From: Pirellula sp.
Lineage (GTDB): Bacteria > Planctomycetota > Planctomycetia > Pirellulales > Pirellulaceae
DNA length: 64,000 bases
Assembly (NCBI GenBank): GCA_021300155.1
Contig: JAJTID010000097.1
Location: forward strand, 1 to 64,000
Direction: 5' to 3'
Shown here: piece by piece, positions 61,748-64,000 of the stretch
Position numbering within the stretch: the first letter of the stretch is position 1
Layout: each line of letters starts with the position of its first letter
Made by a program: the position numbers and the translations under genes
Notes under the pieces: model-generated
What the model was told of the DNA's origin: nothing
Database searches by the model: none
The model's input: the letters and a program-made list of their open reading frames with translations, nothing else

Positions 61748-63169
61748 ATGAGTAATTGTTCCATGCGTCTATTCCTAATCTGTGTGTTGTTCGTCCTAGG
61801 TCTAGGAACGAATCGATCGAGTGCAGCATCCACGAGCGAGCGGCCACCGAACATTGTGATTATCTTTTGCGATGATCTTGGTTGGGGGGACTTGGGATGT
61901 TTTGGTAACCCAACGATTCGAACTCCAAATCTAGATCGAATGGCTGCCGAAGGGCAAAGATGGACACAGTTTTACGTCGCAGCTCCCGTTTGCACCCCGA
62001 GCCGAGCCGCACTCATGACAGGGCGATTACCCATTCGAAACGGAATGACAGGCAAGCGGGCCGTGTTGTTTCCAAATTCTGGTGGTGGATTGCGTCCTGA
62101 AGAAATCACTCTGCCTGAGCTTCTCAAACAAAAGAACTATGCCACCGGAATGTTCGGAAAATGGCACCTAGGACATTTGCCAAAGTACCTGCCTACATCC
62201 CAGGGGTTTGATACCTATTTTGGTATCCCGTATTCGAACGACATGGACAAAGTTGGAGGACCTGGCTATCGCGCAGAAGCGGCGAAGGATCCAGACTATT
62301 ACCCCAACGCCGCGCACTTCAATGTGCCGCTGATGCGTGGTATGGAAATCATCGAACGCCCTGCCGATCAAAACACCATAACCAGACGTTACACCGAAGA
62401 AGCCATTCAGTTCATTCGCGACAAAAAAGACCAACCTTTTTTTGTCTACCTACCTCACTCGATGCCGCATATCCCCTTGTTTGCCTCGGAGGAGTTTCGG
62501 GGCAAGTCGAAACGCGGCTTGTACGGCGACGTGGTCGAGGAGATCGATGCCAATGTCGGAAAGGTTCTCGATACATTGAGAGAACTGAAAATCGAAGAGA
62601 ATACGCTGGTCATGTTCAGTTCGGACAATGGCCCTTGGTTGAGCTTTGAAACGCATGGTGGTTCTGCTGGAGCATTACGAGCAGGCAAAGGCACTACTTT
62701 TGAAGGAGGGCAGCGTGTTCCGACGATCTTCTGGTGGCCTGGAAAAGTCAAGCCAGGCATCGTTCATGAACTCGGTTCGACTCTCGACATGATGGCGACG
62801 GTGGCTTCCTTGACCAGTACCAATGCACCTACGGATCGCAAGCTCGATTCGTACAACTTAGCTCCGACACTCTTGGGGACTGGGGGCAGCCCGCGCAAGG
62901 AGATGTTTTATTGGACCAACGCGGAGCTGCATGCCGTTCGATCTGGTCCGTGGAAGCTTCACGTGAAGATGCGAGAGCCGATCAACTATGGGAAAGAAGT
63001 CGTGCTATCCAAACCCGAGCTGTATCACGTCGAACGGGACATCTCGGAATCGTATAATGTTGCAGATCAGCATCCTGAAATTGTCGATCGACTCTTGGCA
63101 ATGATGAAGGCGCATCAATCCGACATCGAACCCCACGAAGACATGCTCGCTATTCCATTGCCTAACTAA
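61748..63169 (+). CDS. Sulfatase (arylsulfatase family)
   Basis: Signal peptide; IVIIFCDDLGWGDLGCFGNP; CTPSRAALMTGRLPIRNGM; GKWHLGHLP; MFSSDNGPWLSF. Confidence 0.95.
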   Translation: MSNCSMRLFLICVLFVLGLGTNRSSAASTSERPPNIVIIFCDDLGWGDLGCFGNPTIRTPNLDRMAAEGQRWTQFYVAAPVCTPSRAALMTGRLPIRNGMTGKRAVLFPNSGGGLRPEEITLPELLKQKNYATGMFGKWHLGHLPKYLPTSQGFDTYFGIPYSNDMDKVGGPGYRAEAAKDPDYYPNAAHFNVPLMRGMEIIERPADQNTITRRYTEEAIQFIRDKKDQPFFVYLPHSMPHIPLFASEEFRGKSKRGLYGDVVEEIDANVGKVLDTLRELKIEENTLVMFSSDNGPWLSFETHGGSAGALRAGKGTTFEGGQRVPTIFWWPGKVKPGIVHELGSTLDMMATVASLTSTNAPTDRKLDSYNLAPTLLGTGGSPRKEMFYWTNAELHAVRSGPWKLHVKMREPINYGKEVVLSKPELYHVERDISESYNVADQHPEIVDRLLAMMKAHQSDIEPHEDMLAIPLPN

Positions 63170-63187
63170 CCAATAGCCCTACTTGGT

Positions 63188-63535
63188 ACTGTGGGATAAG
63201 CTTCCAGCTAATCAGGTCAACTGTGGGATAAGCTTCCAGCTTGTTTATACCCCACATCTTTTTTGACCCCCACGAGCTTGTCTCGTGGGTGAATAAGGTT
63301 CGCAAGCTAGACACCGACGCCCTCCCAGTCCGCCGAATTTAACTTGTGCTCGCCGCTTGAAGCGGCGAGCACAAGTTAAACTCGGAAGATTGCGCAAATC
63401 GCGGCTTGTCTCTAGCTTGCCAACCGTGGCTTCCTGCCAGACGAGCTGGCAGGGGAGCAATACATGATAACTTGTGGGGTATAAATGATCTTCCAGCTTG
63501 TCAGCTCAGCTGTGGAATAAGCTTCCAGCTTGTCA
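63188..63535. repeat. Mosaic of short intergenic repeats and hairpins
   Basis: Four copies of a (C/T)TGTGGGATAAGCTTCCAGCTTGTCA-like unit (63188, 63220, ~63474, 63508) and three perfect hairpins: 63269-63289, 63338-63380, 63433-63453. Confidence 0.85.
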
Positions 63536-63549
63536 AAAATCTGCATAGT

Positions 63550-64000
63550 CTATTCTTCAGGGGCCACTTTCCCATGATTCAAGAAGACCGCATTGGTCGC
63601 TTCGCTGCGGCCTTGTGCGATGTCAAGCTTGCCATCAGCGTTGACATCGCCTAACGCAATGCCGTAGACCGCACCGTTGCTATCCCCGAATGACACTTCA
63701 AAAAACGCGGTTCCGCTGCCATCATTCAGGAAGACTCGCGAGCCACCTTTGGCATAGCCGATTACCAAATCAAGCTTGCTGTCTTGATTCATATCACCTG
63801 TCGCGATGGCATACGGAATAAGCGATGCATTGCCAACTGCGATTGTCTTGGGGAAGATTCCCTTTCCATCGTTGATGCAGATCATCGCTCCCAGTCGATC
63901 ATCTCCAAAAATCAAATCCATCGCCCCATCGCCATTGAGATCTCCAGCGGCACAGCCTCGTGTGGACGAAATGGGTGGACCAAAATTCGTTGACTTCTCA
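63550..64000 (-). CDS. FG-GAP/VCBS repeat protein, C-terminal part, runs off right edge
   Basis: Reverse strand open to the edge: ...TRGCAAGDLNGDGAMDLIFGDD...AIATGDMNQDSKLDLVIGYAKGGSRVFLNDGSG...GIALGDVNADGKLDIAQG; three Ca-binding-like DxNxDxxxD repeats. Confidence 0.85.
   Translation of the reverse strand, partial: EKSTNFGPPISSTRGCAAGDLNGDGAMDLIFGDDRLGAMICINDGKGIFPKTIAVGNASLIPYAIATGDMNQDSKLDLVIGYAKGGSRVFLNDGSGTAFFEVSFGDSNGAVYGIALGDVNADGKLDIAQGRSEATNAVFLNHGKVAPEE

Overview
The window is a gene-dense segment with a planctomycete character (Pirellulales-like). The evidence is DUF1559 and DUF1552/DUF1592-type proteins, sulfatases, an 'NPYEAP' membrane protein and start codons mostly without Shine-Dalgarno motifs. 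The centrepiece (about 10.5-24.5 kb) is a respiratory locus: Alternative Complex III (actA, actB, actC, an actD-actE fusion, actF), a small unknown membrane protein, an SCO-like factor and a caa3-type oxidase (coxB with fused cytochrome c, a YSHPAV-motif coxA, coxC, coxD). Other readable genes include proS, a WecB/TagA glycosyltransferase, mdh, a YjbQ-family gene, an RlmI-like methyltransferase, an ABC transporter pair, rarA, an FHA-like/Ser-Thr kinase/membrane protein/sigma factor operon, nrdJ, dgkA, pyrC, an unknown three-gene block (46.7-49.7 kb), an APC permease, an MMPL/RND exporter, feoA-feoA-feoB plus a Cys-rich small protein, nfo and two sulfatases. Two partial genes run off the edges: an Hsp70/HscC-like gene at the left and an FG-GAP/VCBS protein at the right. 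I found no CRISPR array, prophage, transposase, rRNA or tRNA. The best leads are: the STK/FHA/membrane-protein/sigma operon, with ATGA coupling between the membrane protein and the sigma factor; the unknown 47.8-49.7 kb pair; His-rich tails on several respiratory subunits; a decayed ABC-permease 3' end at the left edge whose intact paralogue lies at 32.9 kb; and families of intergenic palindromic repeats. All calls are from reading the sequence only; no searches were run.
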